A stretch of DNA of 13,516 nt, taken from a bacterium UBP2_UBA2255 (GTDB lineage Bacteria; Edwardsbacteria; AC1; EtOH8). The notes under the pieces were generated by a model, which saw nothing but the letters and a program-made list of their open reading frames with translations, did not search any database and was not told the DNA's origin. A program made the translations under genes and the position numbers. Below are positions 12,768-13,516 of this stretch, piece by piece (the stretch's first letter is position 1; each line of letters starts with the position of its first letter). The stretch spans positions 409-13,924 of the forward strand of contig DDXR01000082.1 in the NCBI GenBank assembly GCA_002347565.1. The letters are read 5' to 3'.

Positions 12768-13516
12768 ATGATCGAGAAACGGCTTCTGACCTCGGAGTCG
12801 GTGACCGAGGGCCACCCCGACAAGATGTGCGACCAGATCTCGGACGCCATCCTGGACGCCATCCTGGAGAAGGACCCCGACGGCCGGGTGGCCTGCGAGA
12901 CCATGGTGACCACCGGCGTGGTGTGGGTGGCCGGCGAGATCTCCACCGACGCCTACGTCGACATCCCGGGCGTGGTGCGGGAGATGATCAAGGAGATCGG
13001 CTACACAGACGCCAAGATGGGCTTCGACTACGAGACCTGCGGCGTGCTGACCGCCATCCAGGAGCAGTCGTCGGACATCGCGCTGGGGGTCAACGTCGGC
13101 GGCGCCGGCGACCAGGGCATGATGTTCGGATTCGCCTGCAACGAGACGCCGGAACTGATGCCGATGCCGATCGTGCTGGCCCACCGGCTGGTCAAGCGGC
13201 TGACGGACGTCCGCAAGAGCGGCACGCTGGACTACCTGCGGCCCGACGGCAAGTCCCAGGTGACGGTGGAGTACGACAACGGCAAGCCCAAACGGATTGA
13301 CACTATCATCATCTCGGCCCAGCACCATCCCGACGCGGCCGAGGCCAGGGTCCGCAAGGACGTCATCAAGCACGTGATCGCCAAGGTGATCGACAAGAAA
13401 CTGATCGACGACGACACCACCATCATGGTCAACCCCACCGGCCGCTTCGTGATCGGCGGCCCCCAGGGCGACACCGGCCTGACCGGGCGCAAGATCATCG
13501 TCGACACCTACGGCGG
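12768..13516 (+). CDS. metK: S-adenosylmethionine synthetase (5' part, runs off the window)
   Basis: MetK makes S-adenosylmethionine from methionine and ATP in the cytoplasm. About 250 of the usual 385-400 residues are present. Motifs include TSESVTEGHPDKMCDQISDA (8-27) with H16 and D18 for ATP and metal, TGVVWVAGEI (49-58), the signature GAGDQGMMFGFACNET (112-127), ISAQHH (182-187), and FVIGGPQGDTGLTGRKIIVDTYGG (227-250) at the right edge. ATG 12768 gives the standard N-terminus and has GGAG six bases upstream. The gene is intact as far as visible. It is separated from the glycan operon by about 600 repeat-rich bases and so probably has its own promoter. SAM from this enzyme would serve all methyltransferases, including the one at 606, but no special link is implied. 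Confidence 0.97.
   Translation, partial: MIEKRLLTSESVTEGHPDKMCDQISDAILDAILEKDPDGRVACETMVTTGVVWVAGEISTDAYVDIPGVVREMIKEIGYTDAKMGFDYETCGVLTAIQEQSSDIALGVNVGGAGDQGMMFGFACNETPELMPMPIVLAHRLVKRLTDVRKSGTLDYLRPDGKSQVTVEYDNGKPKRIDTIIISAQHHPDAAEARVRKDVIKHVIAKVIDKKLIDDDTTIMVNPTGRFVIGGPQGDTGLTGRKIIVDTYG

Overview
This is a 13.5 kb piece of a GC-rich bacterial chromosome. Every supported gene is on the plus strand. Most genes are about two-thirds G+C, and I infer an uncultivated or poorly described lineage. Nothing here (no rRNA, no lineage-specific protein I can name) lets me place it at phylum level. The bifunctional phosphoglucose/phosphomannose isomerase, the GxxExxY-family gene and the many different palindromic repeats are compatible with several candidate phyla, so any taxonomic guess would be weak.

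Layout. (1) 1-596: the 3' end of uvrB (excision repair), with an inverted repeat inside its variable tail. (2) 606-1424: an AT-richer zinc-ribbon plus methyltransferase gene that looks foreign. (3) 1469-2731: an M28-family zinc aminopeptidase. (4) 2811-2868: a clear intrinsic terminator followed by a near-consensus sigma-70 promoter for nadC (2917-3783, NAD synthesis). (5) 3792-4249: an AT-richer GxxExxY nuclease-fold gene between imperfect inverted repeats, resembling a small inserted cassette. (6) 4264-5902: a P-loop kinase-like gene of unknown role, then a membrane-anchored signal peptide peptidase (sppA type). (7) 5912-12171: six tightly packed genes for surface-glycan precursors. These are a monotopic phosphoglycosyl transferase, a PglF/FlaA1-type UDP-sugar 4,6-dehydratase, a DegT-family sugar aminotransferase, a WbpD-type hexapeptide N-acyltransferase with a zinc-ribbon tail, a bifunctional PGI/PMI and a sugar-1-phosphate nucleotidylyltransferase. 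(8) 12172-12767: about 600 bases without a gene, crowded with unrelated palindromic repeats and ending in an AT-rich leader. (9) 12768-13516: the 5' part of metK (S-adenosylmethionine synthetase).

How the genes work together. The isomerase and nucleotidylyltransferase supply hexose phosphates and a nucleotide sugar. The dehydratase, aminotransferase and acyltransferase would turn a UDP-HexNAc into an acetamido-dideoxy sugar. The phosphoglycosyl transferase would load such a sugar phosphate onto the undecaprenyl phosphate carrier. No glycosyltransferase, flippase, polymerase or oligosaccharyltransferase is in the window, so the final glycan is unknown.

The least explained parts are the GxxExxY cassette, the repeat-rich metK leader, the repeat inside uvrB, and the P-loop gene at 4264. 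I did not find a complete, clearly new multi-gene system.
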